Assembly (NCBI GenBank): GCA_047967505.1
Contig: CM106538.1
DNA length: 64,000 nt
Source: Dipteris shenzhenensis
Lineage: Eukaryota; Polypodiophyta; Polypodiopsida; Gleicheniales
Reading direction: 5' to 3' (one strand)
Part shown: one piece after another, positions 44,723 through 56,292 of the stretch
Layout of the letters: every line of letters starts with the position of its first letter
How positions within the stretch are numbered: the stretch's first letter is position 1
The notes under the pieces: model-generated
Seen by the model: only the letters and a program-made list of their open reading frames with translations
Databases searched by the model: none
Told to the model about the DNA's origin: nothing
Made by a program: the position numbers and the translations under genes

Positions 44723-45090
44723 AAAGAGGCCACCAAGGACCCTAACATTCCAATCCAACCAAAACAACTTCTTAAAAAGAAAGCACAAGTGCCTCCACCT
44801 CCGCCAAGCAATGAGCAACCGAGCTTATCCACATTAACTCTCGAGCCTCAAATAAAAGAAGCTCCATACCCAAATGCAGAGGTGGAGAAGGCTCATTTTC
44901 ATGCACATCAACAATGGGTACAAAAGGAACAAGCTCAATTTGAGGCTAAGAAACAAGCTCAAGACACAATCCATGACTTGGCTCCACAAAGTATTGATAC
45001 TGTACTCGAGCCTCTATTCCAATAACAGACTCCACAACATAATGTACCACCATGTCAACTTGAAAGAGCTGCACACTCTAGCATCTTGAG
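44723..45090 (+). pseudogene. G1 gag-protease linker
   Basis: A frame at 44789-45025 is rich in Gln, Glu and Ala (AQFEAKKQAQDTIHD), possibly helical or coiled coil. It joins gag to protease in the parent element. No enzymatic motif. Confidence 0.5.
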
Positions 45091-45498
45091 TTGCCCTGTG
45101 TCAATTCCCATCAGAATCCTCCTACGAGATTTTCCCAATCGCTGGGAGAGTTTCAAAGGATGGGTGAGAGAGATGACATACAGAACATTACTGTGCCTTT
45201 GATCCACAAGGCATATAATGAAGTCCAAGCCATAGTGGATGGTGGAGCAGGTGTAAATGTCCTACCAAAGGAGCTCTACGATGAATGGGGTCTCCCACCA
45301 ATGCAAAACGCTAATTTCAACATATGCCTTGCCGATGATTCACGGGCTAAACCCTTGGGAATAGTGAATGGCGTGTCCACAAAGGTCGCAAGAGTTTGCT
45401 TTTCCCTTCAATTCACAATCTTGAGTCTCCCTAGAAAATCCTATCAAATCTTACTACGACGTCCTTGGTTACAGGAAGCATCAGTCCTCCATGACTAG
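45091..45498 (+). pseudogene. G1 aspartic protease
   Basis: The active-site motif is AIVDGGAGVNVLPKELYDEWG (about 45225-45290), with D-G-G in place of the usual D-S/T-G. The second half reads VARVCFSLQFTILSLPRKSYQILLRRPWL, matching the gypsy ILGRPWL motif with L-R-R for L-G-R. Ends at TAG 45496-45498. In an intact element it would mature Gag-Pol. Confidence 0.82.
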
Positions 45499-45543
45499 GG
45501 AACTGATAGATTGACAATCTAGAATCGTGACACCGTAGTCAAG

Positions 45544-46580
45544 GTGAATATGGGGACACGAGCCATAAAACCAATTGTGCCTAGAGCATTGGATGACACA
45601 TCTTCAACGACAATCTCAATAAAATCAGCTCCCCTGCAACAGCATGCCATAGCGGGCGATTCACAAAGCAATAACTGGATACAAACATTGGCAACCATCG
45701 ACAACTACCATTCATTAGACCCCATCTTCTTACTGATAGATGCTAAGATGCTACAAGTAGATCCTCCACTCACACATGAAGAACCAATCGATCTAGAGGT
45801 GCCATTCTTTATGGCTAAAACTGAGACTGAGAATGCTGAAATTAAAGATCAAGTCTTTGATAATGACTTAGCCATTCTGCATGCCCTAATGGCAGTCGAG
45901 CTCCCAAAAGTTAAACCTCCAAAGTTTAATAACAGTAGAAGATCCGTAAGAAAGATGGAGGAAATCGCAAAAAAGCCAAGTCCGAACACTTCAATGAATT
46001 CGAACGAGTCCAAACAAGGATCGTCAAATTGTATCTTGCAAAGCCAGCTCCCTCAAAATCAAAACCACCTCCTCTTGAATGGTCCCTTGAGGGACTAGAA
46101 GGAGTATGTGCGGCAAATGAACCCTTACTTTTGGGAACACCTTACCATTGGAAAAGTTACCCCACAATTCCCAGTGTAAGAAGTTTAGAAAGTATAAGCC
46201 ACATGTGTGTATGAAGATCGATCAAGAGAATTCACCCTCAAAAAAAGAAGAAAAAAAAAATGTCTCCAAGAGCCAAACAAATTGGTTATAATACTATGCC
46301 ACCCCGTACACATGGCACATGTCAGGCAGTTCAACACCATCAAAGGCTAATCTTCAAGAAGTGCGTGAGTACTTCAACAATAACACAAGTGGCAGTGTCC
46401 CCATAGCAATGACAAGACTACTAAAAGAATCTAAAGTTCAAGCTGTGCTGCTAGAAACATTGGACGGAGTCCAATTCAACACAACCATAAACGGGAGCCG
46501 ATTGAAGCGATACAACATCAACACGCAAGCCATCCCCGACAATAATGAAGTTTTGGGAACCCCAAGTCTTCAATAGTTTG
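45544..46580 (+). pseudogene. G1 post-protease remnant ending in an integrase tail; RT, RNase H and IN core absent
   Basis: Two overlapping frames (45544-46098 and, after a shift near 45985, up to 46214) encode an acidic, Lys-rich stretch of unknown role. Frame 46319-46576 ends LETLDGVQFNTTINGSRLKRY, the C-terminal tail of gypsy integrases (DG..f...vNG.rLK.Y). Between protease and this tail there is no RT, RNase H or integrase catalytic core, although about 2.5 kb would be needed. The element is therefore an internally deleted, non-autonomous form. Confidence 0.7.
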
Positions 46581-47380
46581 CACTAGATTGTTACACATGC
46601 ACTCACTAACATATGCATGTTTTTGCACATATAGTTTGTACTAGATTGTTACACGCACACTCACTCGCATGTGCACGTTTTTGTACATTTAGGAAGACCT
46701 AATCAATTCTGTATTAGGGATGATTGAGTCTTAGTTTCCCTATTAAATCCCACAAATAAGCATATAGTTAGTCCCTACCTAATCGACACATCACATGCAT
46801 TCACACGATTTTGCATAGGCACATAATAGATTGCATCAATAATAGTATCACACCCTTTCATTCCATACTCTCAAAGCATGCAATGAATTCACAAGTAGGA
46901 CAAGAAGCTATGCCACAACTCAAGATGAATTGGCAAAAGAGTCTACAGCGTTAGCAACAACGAGACCCCCACCAAACATCACAGCCGTCTCCTAAATGTA
47001 AAAATATCAGACTTGCATACAACCTTATCTACAAGCTCAATGATATGGGTGCAATCGCATGCAACATCTATGCAAGATAGCAAGAAATGCCAGCCTCAAC
47101 AACGAGACCCCTGCCAAACCTCTTCCCAAGAAGATTTAATGGCAGAGTCTGTAGCCTCAGCAACGAGATCCCCTCTGAAATTCACAGCCATCTACCCCTC
47201 CTCAAGAGGAGATAAGCTTCCTGACTACATACCATAAATCGTATGGTGCAAAAGCATTACAGCAGGAACGACTCGCATGCCACAAGCTCAACAACCACTG
47301 GGTTATGCACATAGAATCCCAATTCTAAAATCAAAATAAACCATAACCCGAGGACGGGTAATCAAATGGATTTGGGAGTA
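46581..47380 (+). mobile_element. G1 3' untranslated internal region
   Basis: About 800 bp without a gene. It holds two near copies of 'tttgcactagattgttacac' (46578 and 46635) and several 'caacgagacccc' phrases (46968, 47100, 47163). It is partly conserved at 961-1600. Directly before the LTR lies the purine-rich GGATTTGGGAGTA. Confidence 0.7.
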
Positions 47381-48745
47381 TGTTGTCTCTGTGCCAACAT
47401 GGACTTAGGTAGTACAAAATGTGTGTGTAGAGTAGCGGCAAAGCTTTGCTTGTACTTTCATAAGGCTAAGAATAATTTCTTTTAGAAATCCAACTTGCAT
47501 GTTCTACATGCATGTTCTACATGCGAGTTCTACATGCAACTCCTACATGCAACTTCTACATGCAACTCCTACATGCATGTTCTACATGCAACTCCTACAT
47601 GCAACTCCTACATGCAAGTTCTACATGCAACTCCTACATGTGAGTTTTACATGCAATTCCTACATGCAAGTTCTACATGCAACTCCTACATGTAACATGC
47701 AACTCCTACATGCAACATGCAACTCCTACATGCAACTTGCAACTTCTACATGCAACTTCTATATGTAAGTTCTACATGCAGAGAGAGAATGTCTTACAAT
47801 TCCTACATGCAGAGAGAGAAGCTCTCGAACTTGTATAAATACCCCATAATGAAATGAAGCCCTCACTCTTTGGGGCATTGTGTTGAGTTCTACTTTGGTA
47901 TTCCAAGCAATTGTCTCAAGTGTCCATGCTTCCTTGCACTCCATGTGTAAAAGCATGTCCTACCCTTGCAACTCCTCCTCCTCTCCCCTCCAACCTTGCA
48001 ACCCATCATCTCCCTCTTCTCCTCCCTCCTCCTCCTCCCTTCTCCTCCTCCTCCTTCCTCCTCCTCCCTTCTCCTCCCTCCTCCTCCTCCCTCCTCCCTC
48101 CTCCTCCTCCCTCCTCCTCCCTCCTCCTCCCTCCTCCTCTCTCTTCTTTCTCCCATGCTCTTACACCTTCTTCCTCTCCCACTCCTATGCTCCCCTTAAA
48201 CACTTAGTTCCTCAACCCTTAACCTCCATGATCTACGAGGGAGACGAGTTCTCCACCATGTACTCTACCCTAAACCTTGGATCCTCCTTCTAACCCTAGA
48301 ACTTCTTCTAAACCTTGGAACCTCCTTCTAAACTCTGGAACCTCCTTCTAGACCTTGGAACCTCCTTCTAAACCTTGGAACCTCCTTCTAAACTCTGGAA
48401 CCTCCTTCTAAACCTTGGAGCCTCCTTCTAAACCTAGAACCTCCTTCTAAACCCTGAACCTCCCTCTAACCCTTAAACTCCTCCTAAACCCTGCAACCCC
48501 TAATGAAGGCAAAAGCCTTCATTACCTCAACCATGATGATACATGTTCGTTTTACACATGCATGTACTATTTTTTCTTACCACACTTAAGCCTACGTCTC
48601 TCACCGGAATACGACTCGAGGTCCTAAGCTACACGTATACTACAAACAACAACCCCTATATATCTATAGGTGACAAAAAGCCTTGGAACCCTGCATACTG
48701 AGAATACCCTACTCTTCCTGCGGAAGCTGTGGGAAAGAGCCAACA
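47381..48745 (+). mobile_element. 3' LTR of G1 (1365 bp)
   Basis: It starts TGTTGTCTC and ends GAGCCAACA, with the TGTTG/CAACA inverted ends expected of an LTR. It carries the 13-bp CATGCA array (47490-47800), TATAAATA at 47834-47841, a CTCC tract (48010-48140) and a 20-bp repeat (48260-48475). No target duplication can be matched because the other end of the element is truncated. It lies directly against gypsy-2 RNase H. Confidence 0.9.
47490..47800 (+). repeat. 13-bp tandem array with about 19 CATGCA cores
   Basis: About 21 units of tacatgcaa(c/g)t(t/c)c occur with small insertions (doubled 'acatgca'). Exact CATGCA occurs about 19 times by my count. The array stops about 30-40 bases before the TATA box. 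Repeat-derived frames rich in Cys, His, Ser and Thr are not genes. Confidence 0.9.
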
Positions 48746-51345
48746 TATGGCTAATAGTTCCTTCTCATACGTGCTATACTTTAATTCAGCACTTTAAAGT
48801 TTTTGACTTTCAAAGGCTATGGGATGTTCCTCTTGTATTAGTATAGCTCCAATGGATGTACCACTAGCATCTCTACATATAACAAAGAAAGGCTTATCAA
48901 AATCTGGCAAAACTAACACAAGGCTAGTCATTAAAGCAACATTCAAATTCTCAAAGGCACTCAAATGTCTATCACGCCAGTGATACATTGATTGCTTCTT
49001 AAGTAGATCAATAAGTGGTGATGCAATCTTAGAGAAATTTTTAGATGAATCTCCTATAATAGCTACATAAACCAAGAAAAGATCTTAGTTCATGTACATT
49101 TGTAGGGACAGGCCATTCCTTTATAGCTTTCGCCTTGGTTGGATCAACCTGAATTCCATGTTCATTGATGACATGGCCTAAATATTATATTTCCTTCTTA
49201 AAGAACTCACTTTTTTAATATTCAGGAAGAGTTGGTTCTCTCGAAGCAATCCCATCACTTGCTTTAGATGTTGCTTGTGTTCTTCTTCATTTTGGCTAAA
49301 AATTAAAATATCATCAAAGAACACAACTACAAACTTGCCTATGTATGGTCGAAGAACTCTTCTCATTAGCCTAGAAAAGGTAGTAGGAGCATTAGTCAAC
49401 CCAAAGGACATAACTACAAATTCAAAATGTCTTGTTTGTATCCTAAAGGCAGTCTTATGCACTTCTTCTTCCCTCATCCTAACTTGATGATATCCCGACT
49501 TTAAATCCAATTTGCTAAATACCCTAGCACCTTTCAAGGAGTCTAACAAGTCATCAACTCTAAGTATAGGAAACCTATTCTTAATTGTCAACTTGTTAAG
49601 GGCTCTATAGTCAATACACATCCTAAAGGTTCCATCGTTCTTCTTTACTAAAAGGACTGGAGCCCCAAAAGGCAAACTACTTGGCCTGATTAGACCTTTC
49701 TCTAACAAGTTCGCAACTTTCTTTTCCACCTCCTCTAGCTCTACCTTATTCATTCGATAGGGAGCTCTACATGGAGGAGAGGATCCTGGAATCAACTCAA
49801 TCGTATGATCTTTAGGTCTAGAGATAGGCAACTCATGCGGATCGTCACTAGCAAATCGATCATCGAATTACTTAAGGAACTCTAAATGTTGACGTTCCCG
49901 ATCACTATGTTCAGCCTTCACTTCCCTAACTTATATCACACTACAACTCATCTCCTTACGCAACTCTCTTTTAGCTCTAGTATGAGATATGAGCAGAATA
50001 TGGGAAATATCTCGCTCACCTTTTAAGGTGATCCTCGTACCTTGGTGTTCAAAGGTACAAGTATGTTTCCTTACATCCATAGATGGTTGGAAATCATATC
50101 TGCAAGACTTGCCTAGGATCATATTGACTTCCTGCAGAGGAGCAACAAGAAAGTCTCTACGATCTTTGTACTTTTGGATCTTGAAGGGCAAGTTCTTGAC
50201 TTTAGAAGTACATTGCTCTTCATTACCTCTAAACGCACCACTAATACTCATATCCCTCAAAGGCCATTTCCTAGCTTTGACTATATTAGCCAACCTATCT
50301 GAGATAATATCATAGTTACTACCATCATCCATGAGGACAATGATATGTTGAACCCTAACATATCCATGTAACTTAAATAAGTCGTGTCGACCAAAGGTGT
50401 AATGCAAACTAGCATTATTTCTCTTTTTATTATTTTCAATATTTTTACAAGAAGGTTCATCCTCTTGCTTAGGGTGAGAAGCCCTAGTTACATTGGCCTT
50501 ACCCATCTTCTTCTTTAACTTTGGACAATCATAGAATCTATGATCTGTCGCCTTTTTGCATCCCAAACATTTTATTTACTTAAACAATTTATCCCTTTCT
50601 TGAGGAGACATGAATGGAGGTTTCACAAGTCCTCCTAGAGTAGGTTTGCCTGTTGGTTTGCTATTAACTGTTCATACTCCCACTCGCCTAGGAAAGTGTC
50701 ATCCATTTCGGTTAGAGTTGGCTGATTGAACAAAGGGTCTACTTTGTGAAGTTGACACCTTATATGTTACTTCTCTCCTTCTAGGATTGACTTTCCTTTC
50801 CACTGCCTCAACCAATCTAATGGCATCCTTTAATTTAGTTGGGCTTAGGAGTTCCAACTCATGTCGTTGGGTCTAAGACTCAAGAGATACTTATATAATT
50901 TCTCCTCTTCCTTCTTCGTTTGTGAACTCTAGAGATAAACGCCAAAATTTTGGAGTGTATTCGCTCACTGTCTCCCTATCAAATTGTCGTAGTTTCTCCC
51001 ATTTAAACATTTGGTCCTCCTTATATTTAAGTAGGAGAAACTCGTCTTTAATTCTTCCAAGAATTTAGACCACTCCTTGATTGGACTACTTTCCGATTGG
51101 CATACGGACCACCAAAGTAACGCATCCTTCTCCAAATGTAGAGTAGCTAGTGCTAACTTCTCATCTTCCTTACGATCAAATTGTACAAAGTACAATTGGA
51201 AATGTCTAATCCAATCGAGAGTTTCTCTGGATGCCTAGCATACTTTGGAAACTCAAGCCGCTCCTTAGGATCAAACCTTCTTTTCTTAATCTTTTCTAAA
51301 GGGTCTGCCTGATCCTCAAATGATTCCCTTTTTAAGGGCATTTAC
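48746..51345 (-). pseudogene. Gypsy-2: gag, protease, RT and start of RNase H (minus)
   Basis: Reading leftward: gag RLEFPKYARHPEKL (about 51250-51290) and LALATLHLEKDALLWW (about 51110-51160); zinc-finger-like CLGCKKATDHRFYDC (about 50530-50575, one residue longer than the usual spacing); protease VLMDDGSNYDIIS (D-S-G is D-D-G) and VNMILGKSCRYDFQP; RT PISRPKDHTIELIPGS, FRMCIDYRALNKLTIKNRFP, VFSKLDLKSGYHQVRM and FFDDILIFS (YLDD is FFDD, the two Asp retained) at 49831-49178; and RNase H FVICRDASGTSIGAIL to about 48794. Chromovirus-like order and wording. The RNase H frame continues (STYEKELLAI) right up to 48746, where the G1 LTR cuts it. There are several frameshifts. Confidence 0.9.
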
Positions 51346-52654
51346 CTTTGAATTGTGTCACTTATGACTGCCGACAATCCTTGAAGAAATTCTTGGATTG
51401 CGTTGTCCGGGTAGTGTGGCAGTGATGGTGTCCTTGGTGGAGGTTTGATATGTAGCTAAGGGTTATCGAATGATGGATCAAATACATTTTCAGATAGGGG
51501 TGTAAGGTGTTGTTCCCATGAGGTTTAATGTGAGTTTAGGAACGTTGTCAGGTGTGAATTCTTGACTATCTACCATGTTTAGGAAATGCAAATGGAACTA
51601 ATCAAGTTTTCAATTAAGCTTCGTGATGAGCTAAGAGTGTGTGAAATATATTTAAGTGTGATACAAAAAGGAATTTGAATGCGAGCGGAAAAAAAATAGT
51701 GGTACTTCCCCTCGCCCGTTCAAAGAAGTGCCCACTCCACGATCTTGCCCGTGACTCTACGGTGCTTTCACGACCCTCGGAATGTACAAGGGCACCTTCT
51801 CTTTTCTCTCTCTCTTTTAAAAAAATAAAAAATATATATATATATAAATGGCACGGTAAGGGGGGGGGCAAAGAGAAAAAGGAAATGAGAAGACAAATAA
51901 GAAGGGGGGAGGAATTATTGCAACACAAGGGAGGGGGGGTTTCGAAATGCAAGGGGGGGGGCGAGTTTTTTTTCGAAATGCAATGTGAGGGGGGGTTGAA
52001 ATGCAAAGGGGGGGGCAATTGAAAAATGTAATGATGAGAGGGGGGGGGGGGGCTTTAATGTTGACAACGGCAAGGGAGTGGAGGAGGTTGCTGGCGGGCA
52101 GCAGAAACACAAGGTGCAGGGCTAGCAGAGGCGTAGGGTTAGCGGGACTAACATGTGGCGGCGGCTGACAAGACACGAGGCAGAGGGGCAGATAATCTAC
52201 GAGCTGTTGTCAGAGAGGAGATAGGTGCACGGCCAACTGGCTGGGCAGAGTCGACTGTAGCAGAGGCTGGCGCAATTTGCGACGCCGTGCCACGGCCTGC
52301 ATGTCGAGGATGAAGGGGAGCACAAGGCCTTATACAAGACTCAAGAGTCAAATGACTACACGACGGGGGATAGTTTATGAGGCGGGACCACGCGTGGTGA
52401 CTGCTGTAGCTGATGCCCTAAAGACCCATGGTTCACGATGCAGGGTCGGTCCCCTTTTTTTCTTACAAAAAAGAAATTGCCTATCGACTTTACAAAAGAG
52501 ATTGCCTATCGCAAGAAGAGACTGACTTTCAGAGAAGGAAAACGAAGCCCTTTGGTGATTGATGGGTGAGTCTTGCTTCTCTTCGATGACTTCACGCCAA
52601 TGTCATCGACTGTTGCAACTTCCACTTGGCAGGCTCTCACACTCAAAGGATCTT
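51346..52654 (-). mobile_element. Gypsy-2 leader with poly-G tracts
   Basis: Region between primer site and gag. At 51857-52052 it has repeated G runs of 6-12 on the plus strand separated by 'aaatgcaa'-type spacers ('tttcgaaatgcaa' three times), a possible G-quadruplex zone. The rest is GC-richer than its surroundings. Open frames here are products of the G/C runs. Confidence 0.55.
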
Positions 52655-52667
52655 GGCTTTGATACCA
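52655..52667 (-). promoter_or_regulatory. Primer binding site of gypsy-2
   Basis: The minus strand reads TGGTATCAAAGCC, one change from the initiator tRNA-Met site TGGTATCAGAGC. The preceding GACAAG fits gypsy chromoviruses, whose LTR ends CA two bases before the primer site. Confidence 0.75.
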
Positions 52668-52669
52668 CT

Positions 52670-54141
52670 TGTCACGTTCTTCAATGCAAAGATGCACATG
52701 TGTGTAGATGATGCATAAATTGAGAAGCATTGGCCCTCCAAATTGGGTGGAAGGAGTGCCCACATGAGTGTATTTTTGCTAGACTCTTCTCTATATGCTC
52801 CACACAAACCACAATCCATATGCATGCAAATGCCCATACTCACACACCATGAATGACACGAGAGGGTGCAACCCTCATGCCTCTTGGAATCACATCCCTT
52901 AGGCATACCCCATTATTCAACCCTTAGCCTATGACTCTTTATGCCTACCATTAATTAATGCAATACCCATGCACAATGCTACCCTTTCCTAACCATCCTA
53001 GGACCTTATGCATACGTGCATATTTTATTATATTTAATCGGCCAGTTAACAATGTTACGACCATAGGGTAATCACCAGATTCCCCAGAATGATCCATAGG
53101 ATCTAATACAAATAATCATGTCATGACATGAATAATGTAAAGAAAACAGAACTGAAAGATGGCGCGAAAGAATTGTGCATGAAGCTGACAGAGAAGGTGA
53201 AACTTTAATGACATTTCACTAGACAAAAAGAGAGACCACACATTCCACGGGACCACTTTAGAAATGAAAGAAGGAATCACCTCCCACACATTCCACCATG
53301 TCCATCTCATCACAAGCGCTGCCCATGACAGTCAAACCACTTTCTTTCGAACTGTAGATGCTCGAAATACACACACACAATTCCACACCACTATGGTTGA
53401 AACACACAGAGACAAATTCACTGTAGGCATCGTACTTTTATAGAGAAATCAAGACGAATAAAGGACACGAATAGCATATGCTTAAACACTTCATTCTTCC
53501 AGTCACTTCTGCAATCGACTTCACTCGCTCGTCTCTACGTAATGAAGGAAATGCTAGAACTTTTAACACGGTTCACAACAGACCACACAAAGGCAGACAA
53601 CACACGATTGTTGGAAGGCCCTCTGTCTTTACCCTTCGAGACCAACATGCAACAATAGAAAGTTGCTTGTTCGAATCTATCGGGGCCAAGAAATGCCACT
53701 CGAATAGCAACCGCAAAAAAGCAAGAAGCCGACCCAACCTACCCAAGAACAAGTCCCAGCCGAAAGAATTGGACTCCACAGAAGGTACCAAAGCCATCCA
53801 GATGGAATCTCTCCTCCTACCCTGCGGCAGCAAAGAGCATGCAAGGGCAGTACAAACCTGGTGATGCATTTGTGGTGCTGCAGTGATGGCTACGGTTGTT
53901 GCTGCTGCTACAAGACGTACAAAGCTATGTGAGTGTAGATCTGGCGATGCACAATGGGAAGAAGCAAAGGCAATGAAAATGAGGTAGGGAGGCGAGGAGG
54001 CGAGGAGCAGATGGTGGGAAGGAGGAGAGAAAATAGGGGCCAACAAACAAGAAAAAGTCCTAAGGACCTAAACCCTAACCACCGAATTAACCATCTACTA
54101 ACCTAACGGTCCCACTAACTCGTGAAAATCGACCACCAACA
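52670..54141 (-). mobile_element. 5' LTR of gypsy-2, far edge tentative
   Basis: The inner edge TGTCACG at 52670 is set by the primer site. A minus-strand TATA box CTATAAAAGTACG lies at 53431-53443. The outer edge is placed at CCACCAACA (54141), giving TGTTGG on the minus strand, but no partner LTR is available to verify it. A 53478-53864 plus frame and a 53573-54046 minus frame show no known domain. Confidence 0.5.
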
Positions 54142-54301
54142 CACAAAGCCCCACCCAAGCTCCAAAAACTCAGCGTGAGCTCTTGTTAGCACTGCCTTCC
54201 TGGCAGCGCTCTAGTTACATTTTTGTTACAAGGTGAATGATCAAAATCATTCATGAGGCCTGCCCTGGAAGCTGAGAGAGAGAAGAAGAAGAAGAAGAAA
54301 A

Positions 54302-54342
<41 letters not shown>

Positions 54343-54851
54343 AAGATCGGGACACAAATAGGAAAAAGATGGGAACACAAATAGCAAGCAAGAAGAAGAA
54401 GAAGAAGAGAGAAAGAGAAAGGGGGACAAAAATAGGGACAAAAATAGCAAGAACGGAGGATAAAAATAGCAACGGTGGATAGCCAATCACTCGTTTGCAC
54501 GCGTCTAAAAATTCACCAAACTACCACTCCAAGGCAACCACCCGGTAAGCCACAATTAGAAGCTTTATCATCTCAAAACAAAGAAAACGGTTACTATAAC
54601 CTTTCCCCTGGGCAGGCCAAAAAAGTGTCCCACTCACTTCGTTGCCACGTGGTCCCCTTCTATTTTGGTTCTTTCTCTCTCACACACACTCACCCACACA
54701 CACTTTCTTTTTTTGGCCTGCCCTTATAGGATAGCCTTAGCAATGGTTCTACTTTGGCAAAGCTAAAATAGGAGAGTTTTTAAATTTCATAAATTCTAGA
54801 TTTTTCTCATTGGCCTTTGTTAGGGGCTATTATGCACAACTAATGATTTTG

Positions 54852-54888
<37 letters not shown>

Positions 54889-55082
54889 TTCCCTCACTCC
54901 ACCACTCGTCCCTAGCCCACCCACCCTTCACCACCCCATTCTCTTTCTTAGCTTCCCTCACTCCACCACTAGTCTCACTCTTTCTCTCTCTTTTAGCTTC
55001 CCTCTAGCCCCCCCTACGCCTCCCCATTTCTTTTGGGCAGGACTATTGAATGACATGTGTCATTCATTTTTCACTTGTTAAG

Positions 55083-55113
<31 letters not shown>

Positions 55114-56292
55114 CCGTTTGCAAATCATTCGAACTTTCCTATACACGAGCTTCCATCAAAGGTGTTGCAAATTAACCATTCATTCATATTGACAATTGTT
55201 TTCCTTTGATAGAACCAATTGAAGAAAGTGCTCTCGAGTACTTGTACTCACTTGTTTATGACGGAATTTGCAATTCACATGATATTAAACCTCGGTTTTC
55301 GGTGAGCACTCCGAGTGGAAGACCATGTCCACCGTCCGGACTCCGATGAGAGGCTCTGATTTCAAGGAAGATCCCATGAGCACCTTCGCAAGTCAACATC
55401 ACTTTGAACGTCTTCGTCAGTTCTGGAAAAAGCTCACACGTGGACAGAAAATGCACAGGACGCTCATGTAGCCTCGCGCCGAGCCTCGACATCTTGGAAA
55501 AGTGCCCAGGGTCAGAATTTCTATCTGGCTCGCTGCTCCGGGGCTCGCCATTTTTAAAGGTCATGTCCCTAGGAGCTTCCGAGGAGCGTCTAAGAGGCGG
55601 CATGCAGATCTTTGTGAAGACTTTGACCAAGAATTTCGTCGACGTGAATCGTGATTGCAGAATTGGGCGAGCGAGGACAATGATTTCAACTGGGCACAGG
55701 AGGGGCACAAGCAATGGAATGCTGTTAACTGCGGCAAAATTGCGAGCATAGGGAAGAGCGCGTTTACGAAGTGGCAACCGCGAAATTTCAGGGTGCCAAA
55801 TATCGCACCAAAGCATATTTGTCAAAATGATGCAGAGCTTGCATTCAGGCGTAACATTGGAAGAGCTCTCTCCATTGGGGAAGTGGAGCGATAATCTACT
55901 AGGACAAGGGTTCTTCGATCCTCAAAATTGTGGGGGAGCGCTCTACTCGAAGCACTTCAACAAGTTCGAATTGAGGTACCTTAAACTTCAGTTTCGATTG
56001 GTCGTCCTTCCCAAGCAAAATGCTTGGCCAGCTGCCAAGTATATTGGCTTCTTAGGATTTTAGAGTTTTATAAAACGCCCTGGTGTTGGCGAAGTAAAGA
56101 CACAGCGCTCACGGCAAGAGTATTTTAGGGATTCGTCCAAGTCGAGCAAAGTGATTGCATGGGTAAAAAGCTGTAGAAATACTGCTAGTCTGGCGAGTCT
56201 GTTAAAACAGACAAACCCAACGGATCAAGATAAAATTATCGAGGAGTCTCTATCGATAAGGTGCTGTGCAATCCAAGAAAACGGAGTCTGGA
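54142..56292. other. Intergenic region upstream of the PPR gene, with microsatellites
   Basis: (GA)n at 54304-54334 followed by poly-G; (CT)n at 54853-54884 and 55087-55113. From about 55250 the GC content rises and frames are longer (189 aa minus at 55256-55825; 78 aa plus at 55827-56063), but none has a recognised domain. This may be the promoter and 5' UTR of the PPR gene. An in-frame TAA at 56257 closes the PPR frame upstream. Confidence 0.5.
54610..54723. repeat. Short inverted repeat, possible MITE
   Basis: GGGCAGGCCAAAAAA (54610-54624) is exactly inverted as TTTTTTGGCCTGCCC (54709-54723), with a spacer of 84 bases holding a CA/CT-rich run. 114 bp in total. No target duplication is evident, so its nature is unproven. 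Confidence 0.5.

Noticed and set aside
47490-47800. CRISPR-like array
   Set aside because: Units are contiguous 13-mers with no unique spacers, and the DNA is eukaryotic.
54304-54334. (GA)n tract as a GAGA regulatory element of the PPR gene
   Set aside because: It is 2 kb upstream, next to a G run, and indistinguishable from an ordinary microsatellite.
55256-55825. 189-aa minus-strand frame upstream of the PPR gene
   Set aside because: No domain, runs opposite to the likely 5' UTR of the PPR gene, and the composition looks like a chance frame in GC-richer DNA.
56266-56292. PPR start at 56266
   Set aside because: The codon there is GTG, which plants do not normally use; the first in-frame ATG is 56293.
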